In this document: positions 29,077 to 38,325 of the stretch, piece by piece
Position numbering within the stretch: position 1 is the first letter of the stretch
Layout: each line of letters opens with the position of its first letter
NCBI GenBank assembly: GCA_016788045.1
Contig: JAEUTG010000050.1
Location: forward strand, 1 to 64,000
Source: Bacteroidales bacterium
Lineage (GTDB): Bacteria > Bacteroidota > Bacteroidia > Bacteroidales > Lentimicrobiaceae
Reading direction: 5' to 3'
DNA length: 64,000 nt
Notes under the pieces: model-generated
What the model saw: only the letters and a program-made list of their open reading frames with translations
What the model was told of the DNA's origin: nothing
Database searches by the model: none
Made by a program: the position numbers and the translations under genes

Positions 29077-30678
29077 ATGTCATCCCAACGGAAGTTCCCC
29101 CACACCTATGTGATCGTATTTTCATTGATAATCATTGCTGCAGCATTAACCTGGATTGTTCCCGGAGGGAGCTATCAGCGTGAAACAGTTCAGGTAAACG
29201 GCAGTGATCGGGAAGTGATTTCAGCTGATTCTTTCACCTATCAGAAAAACACACCGCAGACCTGGCAGGTTTTTTCAGCATTGTTTGATGGCTTCGTTGA
29301 TAAAGCAGACATTATTGCATTTATTCTTCTCATCGGTGGCGCATTCTGGATACTGAACGACAGCAAAGCAATTGATGTCGGCATTATGGAGTTCCTTGAG
29401 AAAGCCCGAAAACTTGAACGCTTCAGACTTATCCGCAGAATCGGGGTTGACAACATCATTGTTACCCTCATCATGCTGTTATTCAGTATTTTCGGTGCTA
29501 CATTCGGCATGAGTGAGGAGACCATCGCCTTTGTGATTATTTTTGTGCCACTTGCTATCAGCATGGGATACGACAGCATTATCGGGCTGAATATGTGCTA
29601 CGTTGCTGCCGCCCTGGGTTTTGCAGGCGCCATTCTGAATCCCTTTACGATTGGTATTGCCCAGGGGCTATCGCACTTACCGCTCTTTTCAGGAATTGAA
29701 TACCGGTTCTTCTGCTTTGTAATCATCAACATTGTGGGTATCGTGTATGTACTGAGATATATGAAAAAGATCAGAAAAAACCCGGCCCATTCCCCTGTTT
29801 ATGAAGATGATGCCTACTGGAGGGCCCGCCATGAGGAATCAGGGGAAAAGGCGAAATATTACACCCCGGTATCAGCCTGGATTGTTTGGATCATCATCTC
29901 AGCAATATTTACGTTTTATGCTTTCGCACTTACATCAACCACACTCAGCATCGGGAATACCTCTGTTACCTGGCCGGTGATGCCAGTGTTAGCGATCCTC
30001 TTTGTGATAACAGGCTTGCTTTCATTGAAAAAATCAGTACATTTTTTCATTCTCAACCTGCTGTTATTCACCATCCTGTTGCTGATTGTCGGTGTGATGG
30101 GCTATGGCTGGTATGTGATGGAGATTGCAACTTTATTCTTTGCACTGGGCATTTTTTCGGGAGTTTCGATGAATTACTCACCCAACACAATCACGCGACT
30201 TTTTCTTGAAGGCGTAAAAGACATTACTTCTGCCGCGCTGGTGGTAGGATTGGCAGGTGGAATCATCATCATCCTCAACAACGGGCTGATTATCGACACC
30301 CTGCTTTACAAACTGAGTGGTGCCATGTCGGAGATGGGCAGGATTTCAACCATAGGCACGATGTACATGATTCAGACAGCCATCAATATTTTTATTCCTT
30401 CGGGATCGGCCAAGGCTGCTCTTACCATGCCCCTAATGTCTCAGTTTTCCGACCTGATCGGTTTGTCGAGGCAGGCTACCGTGATGGCTTTTCAGTTCGG
30501 GGATGGGTTCACCAACATGATAACCCCAACTTCCGGGGTCCTGATCGGTGCACTGGGAGTTGCAAGGATCCCATTTAACAAATGGCTCAAATGGATAACC
30601 CCACTGATGATCATATTGATCATTCTTGGATTTCTACTGCTCATTCCAACCGTTACCATGCAACTCAATGGATTCTGA
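29077..30678 (+). CDS. YfcC-family basic amino acid / carboxylate antiporter-like permease
   Basis: Inner-membrane transporter (533 aa, about 12-13 hydrophobic segments) of the YfcC/ArcD-like group in the IT superfamily. N-terminal HTYVIVFSLIIIAAALTWIVPGG is characteristic, as are FGMSEETIAFV, NPFTIGIAQ, FIPSGSAKAALTMP and ITPTSGVLIGALG. Substrate is probably an amino acid or small carboxylate; YfcC itself is poorly characterised. It overlaps the start of ogt by 11 bases, so the two are likely translationally coupled. Confidence 0.87.
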   Translation: MSSQRKFPHTYVIVFSLIIIAAALTWIVPGGSYQRETVQVNGSDREVISADSFTYQKNTPQTWQVFSALFDGFVDKADIIAFILLIGGAFWILNDSKAIDVGIMEFLEKARKLERFRLIRRIGVDNIIVTLIMLLFSIFGATFGMSEETIAFVIIFVPLAISMGYDSIIGLNMCYVAAALGFAGAILNPFTIGIAQGLSHLPLFSGIEYRFFCFVIINIVGIVYVLRYMKKIRKNPAHSPVYEDDAYWRARHEESGEKAKYYTPVSAWIVWIIISAIFTFYAFALTSTTLSIGNTSVTWPVMPVLAILFVITGLLSLKKSVHFFILNLLLFTILLLIVGVMGYGWYVMEIATLFFALGIFSGVSMNYSPNTITRLFLEGVKDITSAALVVGLAGGIIIILNNGLIIDTLLYKLSGAMSEMGRISTIGTMYMIQTAINIFIPSGSAKAALTMPLMSQFSDLIGLSRQATVMAFQFGDGFTNMITPTSGVLIGALGVARIPFNKWLKWITPLMIILIILGFLLLIPTVTMQLNGF

Positions 30679-31162
30679 TCACAACGGATACGACACAGCA
30701 GTTTTTAAAACACCATTGGGGTGTATGTTGCTGACTGTCAACAGTGGCTTCGTCACCAATCTGAGTTTCTGTGATTCAGAACAACCCTTGAGGATACCTG
30801 ACAATATTGCCGGTATGACAGAACAGTTACAAGGGTATTTTACTGGCAGGCTCAAAAAGTTTAACCTGCCGGTAAAACCTTCAGGAACTCCGTTTCAGCT
30901 GAAAGTCTGGAGTCTTCTTACTGATATTCCATACGGAACAACAACAACGTACGGTGCAATAGCAGAGAAGCTTGGCCTGAAGAACGGCGCGCGGGCTGTT
31001 GGCCTGGCAAACAGCCAGAACCCGATTCCCATCATCATTCCCTGCCACCGTGTTATCGGGCAGAACGGTGCACTTACCGGGTATGCCGGTGGATTATGGC
31101 GCAAAGAATGGTTGTTAAAAATGGAATGTATGTTTTCCCCGCAAGGTTTGTTCAAATTTTAA
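30668..31162 (+). CDS. ogt: Methylated-DNA--protein-cysteine methyltransferase
   Basis: DNA repair protein of about 164 aa that removes O6-methyl from guanine by self-alkylation. The active-site motif IIIPCHRVIG is present, with upstream FQLKVWSLLTDIPYGTTTTYGAIA and GARAVGLANSQNPIP, all classical for Ogt. The start at 30668 (MDSDHNG) overlaps the YfcC stop; an in-frame ATG at 30626 would add 14 unlikely residues. Coupling to a transporter has no obvious functional logic and may only be compaction. Confidence 0.93.
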   Translation: MDSDHNGYDTAVFKTPLGCMLLTVNSGFVTNLSFCDSEQPLRIPDNIAGMTEQLQGYFTGRLKKFNLPVKPSGTPFQLKVWSLLTDIPYGTTTTYGAIAEKLGLKNGARAVGLANSQNPIPIIIPCHRVIGQNGALTGYAGGLWRKEWLLKMECMFSPQGLFKF

Positions 31163-31304
31163 CGGATTGTACGATTCCGTCCATCATCCCTTAGATTTTC
31201 TTATTTATACCTGGATAATTATTAAAAGTATTCATACTACCCTCATTATGTGATACTTAACAAATATGGCATAATATTGGTCAGGATACTGAAAACCTTA
31301 AGCC

Positions 31305-31568
31305 ATGCGAGAAATTGTCATTCTTATTCCTGAAACTGAGCCAGAGCAGAATGTAGAAATTGAGGTCCGGATCAATGGTCGCTCAAAGACTATACAATAC
31401 AGGGTGGAACTTATGAACTGGGAAGGCTCTGAACCTTCAGCCAGAGACAAGTTTAACATACTCAAACACAGGATTGATTCCTATGATAAAGATTGGGAAC
31501 TGGTTGAAATAGGAATACCTGAGCCGGATAAGATTCCTTTGGTGTTTAAAAAGAAAATAACAGCCTGA
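31305..31568 (+). CDS. Small conserved-looking hypothetical protein (87 aa)
   Basis: Soluble, acidic 87-aa protein starting MREIVILIPETEP and rich in charged residues (RINGRSKTIQYRV, NWEGSEPSARDKF). No signal peptide, helix anchor or recognisable motif. The central region (REDSYDKDWELVEIG-like) suggests an alpha/beta fold. It has a good upstream gap, an imperfect promoter box (TAATATTG at about 31273) and converges on the TPR gene. Judged real by length, placement and codon use rather than by homology. Confidence 0.65.
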   Translation: MREIVILIPETEPEQNVEIEVRINGRSKTIQYRVELMNWEGSEPSARDKFNILKHRIDSYDKDWELVEIGIPEPDKIPLVFKKKITA

Positions 31569-31586
31569 TTATATTACCGCTCAATA

Positions 31587-33812
31587 CTATTTCAGATTGA
31601 GACTTATAAAATCGAGCATCATCTGAATTTCCCTTTCGCTAAGTCCGTTTTTCAGCAAAAAGGGCTTATCGGACGCGAAAGCCCTCAGAAATGTTTTCAG
31701 GTCCCCGTTTCGCTTTCTGATGCTGTTTTTATAATGGCTTGCCGCCTCAAGCCGTTTACCCTGACACCATGCAACATGGCCGGCATTCATAAAATCAAAC
31801 TCATTCGGGTCCATTCCTAATAATTGCCCATAATAGACGGCAGCTTCTTCATTCCTGTTGAGTAAAAACAAGGACCAGGCCAGTGGTCTGATGGCATTGG
31901 CTTCGCCAGGGCTATTGAATTCAATACGGAAAAAACACTCCAGGGCCTTTTCGTAATCTCCAAGGTTCAGGTAACAGGTTCCCGCTGAGGCAATTATTTT
32001 ATTATTATCAGGCTCCATCAGAAGCAGTTCATTATAGATAGTCAGTGCCTCAGCCGGTTGCAGCAGCTTGAGGTGGCACTGTGCCATTTTCCCCAACAGC
32101 CACTTACGGTTGGTGTCAAACAAATCAGCTTTCCGGTATAACTCAAGGGCACCTTGATAATCTCCGGTTTTCTGAAGACTGTAACCAGCTTTTTCGTATA
32201 ATTCAGCTGTACCAGAGTTCCCTGAAAGCAACTTTGTAATAATAATATATGCCTCTCCGAAGTGATCATTGTCAAAACAGAAAGTTGCTACTTTGCGGTA
32301 AAATTCTGATGACTTTACAAGAACCTCAAAAACAGTTGTATTGTAAATATCCAGTGGCTGTTGAAAAACATCACCAATCTCATTTTTTAAAGGATTCAGC
32401 CTGAAAAAACGATAAAGGTCCTGAATGTACTGAATAACGAGCCTTTTCTTTCGCAAAGCCGGATCGGTAAGCTCTTCATTCATTATTTCCTCAAACTGTT
32501 CAATCTCAGCACCAAGCATCTGCGACATCATTTCTTTCTGCTGTTGGGGAAGAAATGAAAGGTTCAGGATAAATGAGAATTTATCGGAATTGCACATATA
32601 AGGTGAATTCTCTACCCCCTTCAGTACGATCTCACGAAAAGAAGAATCTTCGTTTTTAAGTGCCGTTACCACTGCGAAATTCTCCCTGTAAAATGGCATA
32701 AACCAGTGATGTAATTCTCTGAAAAATGGAAAATTCTTCAGCATTGAAAAGGCTCCCAGGAATACATCAGCACCTTCCATCTGCATGTTGGTAAGCTCTT
32801 CCAGTTTCCGGACCAGCTCTGATTCATTGTCGAAATACTTCTCCCAATCAGGATTCTTGTCAGTTTCATCGCCGGTGCTTAGCAGATTCTCAAGATTGAG
32901 TTTCCGGCTCAGGTCTTCATTAAACCTGATTATATCCGGAATAATGTCTTCCTTGAACCTGCGGCTTATTTTTTCGGCATCCTTTGAACGTATGATCTGA
33001 GAAATAACCGAGAATGCATCCGATTCAAAATTTACATCATCAGCCATAACTTTCAGCATATCAATGGCTTTTGGCAAATGAACCAGTCGATTGTTATGCA
33101 GCCCGATGGTGAGCATTACTCCTACCAGTGCCCGCTGAGCAATCAGTGGGTTATTATCAGAATATAGCTTAGCCAGGATTTCCAATTTCTTGACATCGAA
33201 GGATCTGACCAGGCCAAGGGTGATGGCACTTACCAGCAATGATTTTTCATACCAAGGGAAACCAGCACTTTCGAATATCTGCCCGATAACCCTGGCATCT
33301 GCTTCCGAAAAACGGTTGTTCAGCCAGAGATAATTAAAGATTCGCTGAATTGTCTGCCGGTGCCTGAGGGCTGATTCACTTTCAGTTTCATCATCATACA
33401 ATTCACTTTCACGAAGAATTTCGGTAAGCTCATAATCGAAAGAGAGATTCATCAGACTATCAGCCAGATCTTCATCGTTGCGCCGGAAATGCTTCTCCAG
33501 ATCTGCTTTTATGGCTCCCAACCCATGCCCTCCTGAATTTAAAAGATCCAGCTTTACAAGATCAGCCAATTCATAGGCTTTATTAATCAGGTCGAGATAT
33601 ATCTTTTCACTCTGTGGGTCTGACACCCCCTGCATGGTAAAATTAAGCATGTTGGTGTAGGTAAACAACAGCTCATCAAGCTGTGATGCATAGCTGCTGA
33701 AGTTGTTTTTTGAAAGCACCGTATTGATGGATTCAAAAGCTTCGAGCAACCGCCCTCCGGAAAGAAGACCATTCAGCCGTTTATACCATTCATTGATCTC
33801 AGCTATACTCAT
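31587..33812 (-). CDS. Tetratricopeptide repeat protein (741 aa)
   Basis: Soluble helical protein with TPR units in its C-terminal third (about 540-700), for example AGYSLQKTGDYQGALELYRKADLF, LLQPAEALTIYNELLLMEPDN and YLNLGDYEKALECFFRIE. The N-terminal 500 residues are helix-rich with no assigned domain. There is no signal peptide or membrane segment, so it is probably a cytoplasmic scaffold. Partners are unknown; it is not in an operon. Similar long TPR proteins are frequent in Bacteroidota and are often poorly annotated. Confidence 0.85.
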   Translation of the reverse strand: MSIAEINEWYKRLNGLLSGGRLLEAFESINTVLSKNNFSSYASQLDELLFTYTNMLNFTMQGVSDPQSEKIYLDLINKAYELADLVKLDLLNSGGHGLGAIKADLEKHFRRNDEDLADSLMNLSFDYELTEILRESELYDDETESESALRHRQTIQRIFNYLWLNNRFSEADARVIGQIFESAGFPWYEKSLLVSAITLGLVRSFDVKKLEILAKLYSDNNPLIAQRALVGVMLTIGLHNNRLVHLPKAIDMLKVMADDVNFESDAFSVISQIIRSKDAEKISRRFKEDIIPDIIRFNEDLSRKLNLENLLSTGDETDKNPDWEKYFDNESELVRKLEELTNMQMEGADVFLGAFSMLKNFPFFRELHHWFMPFYRENFAVVTALKNEDSSFREIVLKGVENSPYMCNSDKFSFILNLSFLPQQQKEMMSQMLGAEIEQFEEIMNEELTDPALRKKRLVIQYIQDLYRFFRLNPLKNEIGDVFQQPLDIYNTTVFEVLVKSSEFYRKVATFCFDNDHFGEAYIIITKLLSGNSGTAELYEKAGYSLQKTGDYQGALELYRKADLFDTNRKWLLGKMAQCHLKLLQPAEALTIYNELLLMEPDNNKIIASAGTCYLNLGDYEKALECFFRIEFNSPGEANAIRPLAWSLFLLNRNEEAAVYYGQLLGMDPNEFDFMNAGHVAWCQGKRLEAASHYKNSIRKRNGDLKTFLRAFASDKPFLLKNGLSEREIQMMLDFISLNLK

Positions 33813-33955
33813 ATTGTTGGAATGTTACTGTAAATCAGACAAAAATCGTGCAGATTGTGAAAAGGTGACACTTTTTCAGTTGCCGGTGTACGGATTTGCA
33901 CACTTCCTTTATCAAATACGAACAAACTCAAAGAAAACTAAAAGTTATAACCCTA

Positions 33956-33980
33956 TAAAGTGCTCATTATGTGCACTTTA
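33956..33980. repeat. Inverted repeat upstream of the permease gene
   Basis: Arms TAAAGTGC and GCACTTTA (8 bp) flank a 9-base centre, and the right half includes GTGCAC. It lies about 107 bases before the permease ATG. It could be an operator or a weak hairpin; no T-tract follows. Confidence 0.4.
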
Positions 33981-34087
33981 AATGTTTGGCATGATTCATG
34001 AAAAACAGTGTGGATTGCTGGCCGTCGCGAATGGCAAAAGGCCAGGTTCTCTGCCAATGTTTAAACAGAATATAAAAGTACTGAAAT

Positions 34088-36508
34088 ATGATCTTCAACT
34101 ACATAAAGAGCGCCATACGCAACTTCACGCGAAACAGGTTTTACTCGGTACTCAACATTCTGGGACTTTCACTCGGTCTCACAGCTACCTTTTTCATTCT
34201 GCTATATATCAGTGATGAATTGGGCTATGACAGGCATTTTAAAAATCACAAACGCATTTACCGGCTTGAGGGAGATTTTACAATCAACAACAAGCATGAC
34301 CTTTTTGCCGTCAGTTCTTCGGCCATCGCACCTGCCCTGAAACTTGAATTTCCTGAAATAGAACAATTCTGCAGATTCCTTTCGAATGAAAATGCAAATT
34401 TAAAGTACAACGATAAAGAGTTTTTTGAGAAGTCGATCTATTTTGCTGATTCCACAGCTCCTGAGATATTCAGCCTGACTTTCATTGAAGGTACACCCCA
34501 GAAAGCACTGAATGAACCAAACTCATTGATTATGAGCCGGACCAATGCCCGAAAGTATTTTGGAAATGAACCTGCATTTGGGAAAACACTGATCAGCGGA
34601 CGTGGAAATTCGTTTAAAGTTACAGGTGTCTTTGAAGATTTGCCCGATAACACCCACTTTAAATTCGATATGTTGATGTCGATGACCACGCTGGCCCGGA
34701 TTTTTGGAAACGAAAGGTTCAATAGTCTGGACCCTGACCGATTCTGGAATGTGAGTTTTTACAGTTATGTCCTCTTGCGTCCCGATGCATCAGCCGAAGT
34801 GATAAAGACAAAGTTTCCGGTTGTTTACAATAAATACATGAAAGAAATCGGCGACCAGATCAATGCGTCCTTTGATTTGCTGATGACCCGCTTGGATAAA
34901 ATACACCACACTTCAAAACTGGGTGCAGATCTTCCGGTCGGCAACATGGCCTACATTTATGTTTTCGGTGCAGTTGCCGTACTCATTCTTTTGCTGGCAA
35001 GCATCAACTACATGAACCTTGCAACCGCCCGTGCAACAAGCCGGGCAAAGGAAGTCGGTTTAAGGAAAGTAGTCGGTGCGAACCGCTCGCAGCTCGCCCT
35101 TCAGTTTATGAGTGAGAGTATCTTACTTTCGATAGCAGCGTTTATTATTTCAGTTTCAATGATTCAGGTTCTTTTGCCAGCCTTTAATGAGCTCTCAGGA
35201 AAGAAGCTTTCATTTGGATTGCTTGCAAATCCGGAAATCGCGCTGATAATTGTTGCTGTTACACTGTTCACCGGGCTGATCGCCGGAATCTACCCGGCTA
35301 TCGTTATGTCTTCCTTTCAGCCTGCAAGGGTACTTAAAGGGAGGCTAAATACCGGAAGCAGGGGAAGCTGGCTCAGGAAAGGACTGGTTACCTTTCAGCT
35401 TGTGATCTCGGTTGTGATGATAACCGGAACGCTGGTGATCTATCAGCAGCTCAGTTTTATGAAAAAAGCCGATCTTGGGTTCGACCATAAAAATCTTATG
35501 GTTATCGAAGTGCAGGATACAACATTCAGAAAAAAAATTGAAAAATTCAAGGAAGAGTTGCTCAGCAATACTTCTATTGAGGCGAGCAGTATGTCAAACG
35601 GAATTCCCGGCGGCAGAAACAGCATCATTGTGATGCGATGCGAAAAGGAAACCAAAATGCAGGAATATGCGCTGAATCTTATACCCTGCGACTACGATTT
35701 CCCGGGCTTGCTTAAGCTGAAGTTTCTGGAAGGAAGAAACTTCAGCAAGGAAATGGGAACTGATGAGCGTGAAGCGGTGATTGTAAATGAATCAACCGTC
35801 AGAGCTCTGGGATGGGGGGAAAATGCCCTTGGAAAAAAAATCCATATTGGCTTTGAACTGGATGGCTCCGGAGGAAGAATTATGAAAGTAATCGGCGTAG
35901 TAAAGGATTTTAATTTTACTTCATTGCACAACAAAGTTGAACCCATGGTCCTGTTTATATCTGATTTTCCAACAGAAATTCTGACCATAAGGCTCAGACC
36001 AGGGTACGATGAAAGCACCATAGATTTCATCAAAAACAAATGGAATGAAGCCGGAGCAAACAGACCCTTTGATTATTACTTCCTGGAGGAGGACCTGGGA
36101 AGCAAATACCAGTCAGAGTCAAAACTGGGAACAGTGTTCGCTACTTTTGCAGGTATGTCAATTATAATTGCTTTACTCGGATTACTGGGGCTCTCTTCAT
36201 TTCTGGCATTACAGCGATCGAAAGAGATAGGAATTCGCAAAGTTCTGGGATCCTCGGTAAATTCAATTCTGTTCATGCTTGTCAGGGAGTCTGTCATACT
36301 CGCAATAATAGCCTGTGCCATCGCCATTCCGGTTGCGCATATTTTTCTCAACGACTGGCTTGATAATTTTGCCTACCACACCAGTATAACATGGCTCACC
36401 TATCTCATATCAGGAGTCATTTCACTGGCTGTTACCGTCCTTTCAGTGAGCTTTCATGCCATCAGGGCTTCAATGGCCAATCCTGTAAATGCTATAAAAT
36501 ATGAATGA
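34088..36508 (+). CDS. FtsX/MacB-type ABC transporter permease (806 aa)
   Basis: Double-unit permease with an N-terminal helix (about 20-40), a large periplasmic MacB_PCD-like domain (about 45-275), three helices with the FtsX core (about 285-410; ATARATSRAKEVGLRKVVGANR), a second periplasmic domain (about 435-675) and a second FtsX unit (about 680-806; ALQRSKEIGIRKVLGSSV). The paired EVGLRK/EIGIRK motifs are diagnostic. No ATPase or membrane-fusion gene is adjacent, so the partner must be elsewhere. Typical roles are efflux of peptides or antimicrobials, or lipoprotein handling; the substrate is unknown. Confidence 0.88.
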   Translation: MIFNYIKSAIRNFTRNRFYSVLNILGLSLGLTATFFILLYISDELGYDRHFKNHKRIYRLEGDFTINNKHDLFAVSSSAIAPALKLEFPEIEQFCRFLSNENANLKYNDKEFFEKSIYFADSTAPEIFSLTFIEGTPQKALNEPNSLIMSRTNARKYFGNEPAFGKTLISGRGNSFKVTGVFEDLPDNTHFKFDMLMSMTTLARIFGNERFNSLDPDRFWNVSFYSYVLLRPDASAEVIKTKFPVVYNKYMKEIGDQINASFDLLMTRLDKIHHTSKLGADLPVGNMAYIYVFGAVAVLILLLASINYMNLATARATSRAKEVGLRKVVGANRSQLALQFMSESILLSIAAFIISVSMIQVLLPAFNELSGKKLSFGLLANPEIALIIVAVTLFTGLIAGIYPAIVMSSFQPARVLKGRLNTGSRGSWLRKGLVTFQLVISVVMITGTLVIYQQLSFMKKADLGFDHKNLMVIEVQDTTFRKKIEKFKEELLSNTSIEASSMSNGIPGGRNSIIVMRCEKETKMQEYALNLIPCDYDFPGLLKLKFLEGRNFSKEMGTDEREAVIVNESTVRALGWGENALGKKIHIGFELDGSGGRIMKVIGVVKDFNFTSLHNKVEPMVLFISDFPTEILTIRLRPGYDESTIDFIKNKWNEAGANRPFDYYFLEEDLGSKYQSESKLGTVFATFAGMSIIIALLGLLGLSSFLALQRSKEIGIRKVLGSSVNSILFMLVRESVILAIIACAIAIPVAHIFLNDWLDNFAYHTSITWLTYLISGVISLAVTVLSVSFHAIRASMANPVNAIKYE

Positions 36509-36534
36509 TCTGCTATTTTGCACCAGTCTGACTT

Positions 36535-37548
36535 TTAATCTGCATTCCCGAGACTGAGTTCAAAATCTTTAATTACCGAAAGGGCCTCTTCGGGATTATT
36601 GGTTTCCATCAACTTTGCCCTCAATGCAACTGCACCCTGAAAGCCATGAATGTAAATCTTGAAAAACCTTTTCAGAATGCCGAAATTTCTGGTATTAGCC
36701 CAGGTGAGACAAAAAAGTGTGATGTGCCTTTTCAGCAAATCCAGCTTTTCAGGCACATCTCTTTCTCTGTCATCAGCAAAAAACCAGGGATTTGCAAAGA
36801 TTCCGCGACCAACCATGATAGCGTTGGCTCCGGTAGAAGCAGCAAGCTCAAGACCCTGCTGATAAGATAACACATCTCCGTTTCCGATCAGCTTTACATC
36901 AGGTTTGAGGCTTTGAATCACCGTTGCTGCAATCCGAACCTGTTGCCACTCTGCCGGGAAAAGCGACATCATTTTCCGGGTCCGGGCATGAAGGGTTATC
37001 GCTGAGAGACCGGATTCAAGCAAGGTCTCAATCCATATTTGGGTTTGATGTTCTTTAATTCCAGTCCGGGTTTTCACACTTACCGGCATGCCCGATCCTT
37101 CAATGGTTGCCTTGATAATTTCCAGAGCAAGTGAAGGCTGACCGATCAGGGCAGAACAGGAATTCTGCCGGACCACCTTATTCACCGGACAACCCATGTT
37201 GACATCAATTCCGTCAAACTGATACTCCTCCGAAATTGTCTTGGCAGCCTTGAAAAACTTTTCCGGATCATTGCCCCATATCTGTACAATCAGCTTCACA
37301 TTCTGCTCCCTGATAATATCCAATTCCGACTGATTCACTTTAAGACGGTGAGCAACAGCCTTGTAGCCCTGTGGATGGCAAAGCCCGTCCGTTGAGGTGA
37401 ACTCGGTAAAAAGCAAATTCAGTTTGCCTGGATCCGAAACCGAAAGAATCAGTTCACGAAATACGGTATCTGAAACATCTTCCATAGGAGCCAGCGCAAA
37501 GGCACCATCGGGAATCTCCTTCCAGAAATTATTCAACAGACCACCCAT
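36535..37548 (-). CDS. tRNA-dihydrouridine synthase
   Basis: FMN-dependent Dus enzyme (337 aa) that reduces uridine to dihydrouridine in tRNA. Family signatures are ALAPMEDVSDTVFRE near the N-terminus, DVNMGCPVNKVVRQNS with the catalytic cysteine, VKTRTGI, TLHARTRK, IGNGDV and MVGRGIFANPWFF. Which tRNA position is targeted cannot be told. It lies 66 bases downstream of the TetR gene on the same strand and may be read through from it. Confidence 0.93.
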   Translation of the reverse strand: MGGLLNNFWKEIPDGAFALAPMEDVSDTVFRELILSVSDPGKLNLLFTEFTSTDGLCHPQGYKAVAHRLKVNQSELDIIREQNVKLIVQIWGNDPEKFFKAAKTISEEYQFDGIDVNMGCPVNKVVRQNSCSALIGQPSLALEIIKATIEGSGMPVSVKTRTGIKEHQTQIWIETLLESGLSAITLHARTRKMMSLFPAEWQQVRIAATVIQSLKPDVKLIGNGDVLSYQQGLELAASTGANAIMVGRGIFANPWFFADDRERDVPEKLDLLKRHITLFCLTWANTRNFGILKRFFKIYIHGFQGAVALRAKLMETNNPEEALSVIKDFELSLGNAD

Positions 37549-37614
37549 CTTCAGAAATTTTTCCGGGCCACCGGAATATAACCAACAACAAAAACAAGGA
37601 AAAGCAGTATGTGT

Positions 37615-38232
37615 TTAGCAGAAACGGAATGACTTCTTCCGCTTTTTAAAATATGCCAGACCTTCATCGTTGGCAATTCCACGGATAAAGTTTTCAAACA
37701 TAACCTCGAACAGCACTGGGAAAGAGAATTTATCCGGTGGAAAGAAAACCGGATTGTGAAGATCGATGAGCCGACTGATGTACAAACGGGCAAGTAGTTC
37801 AATGCTTAAATCCTGCCGGTACATTCCTTGACGGATTCCCTTTTCAATGTTAATTTTTATTTTATTAAAAATAAATTCTATACGCTGCTCAAAATGCCTC
37901 TGATAAATATCGGGGTATAGGGTTTTCAGATCAAAGGTAACTGAAGGTGTAAGGTCGCGGAATCGCCCGTTCATTTCCTGACTTACGATCAGCAGGATAT
38001 CAATGGCATTTACATCTTCAAAATTGTTCTCATCAAAAATAGATTTAAATGATTCGCGCTCAAATTCCAGTACCTTCTCTACAAGATCATTTTCGCTGGA
38101 AACATACTTACCAAGTTCTTCACGGGTAATGTGAAGGTGCATGCAGATATTTTTCAGTGTCAGATTTCTGACTCCTACTTTCAGAGATAACTCCCTGACA
38201 CCGGTAAGAATCATCCGAAATTGTTCGTCCAT
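37615..38232 (-). CDS. TetR/AcrR family transcriptional regulator
   Basis: Regulator of 205 aa. The N-terminal HTH (about 8-52; VRNLTLKNICMHLHITREELGKYV) has the TetR pattern, with a recognition helix followed by VSSENDLVEKVL. The all-helical C-terminal domain covers about 60-205 with a hydrophobic ligand core. The C-terminus is basic (FKKRKKSFRFC). Ligand and targets are unknown; the neighbours (a BNR secreted protein upstream, Dus downstream) do not indicate them. Confidence 0.85.
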   Translation of the reverse strand: MDEQFRMILTGVRELSLKVGVRNLTLKNICMHLHITREELGKYVSSENDLVEKVLEFERESFKSIFDENNFEDVNAIDILLIVSQEMNGRFRDLTPSVTFDLKTLYPDIYQRHFEQRIEFIFNKIKINIEKGIRQGMYRQDLSIELLARLYISRLIDLHNPVFFPPDKFSFPVLFEVMFENFIRGIANDEGLAYFKKRKKSFRFC

Positions 38233-38325
38233 TTATCAGTGATTGGTATAACTGCCCGGAATAATAGCCTGCGAAAATACGAAAAAATAAATTCCAATTT
38301 GCTGATCTGCAAAGCAGGAACCGGA

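Noticed and set aside
33982..34215. A 77-codon plus-strand frame upstream of the permease
   Set aside because: It overlaps the permease gene start in another frame and has random composition.
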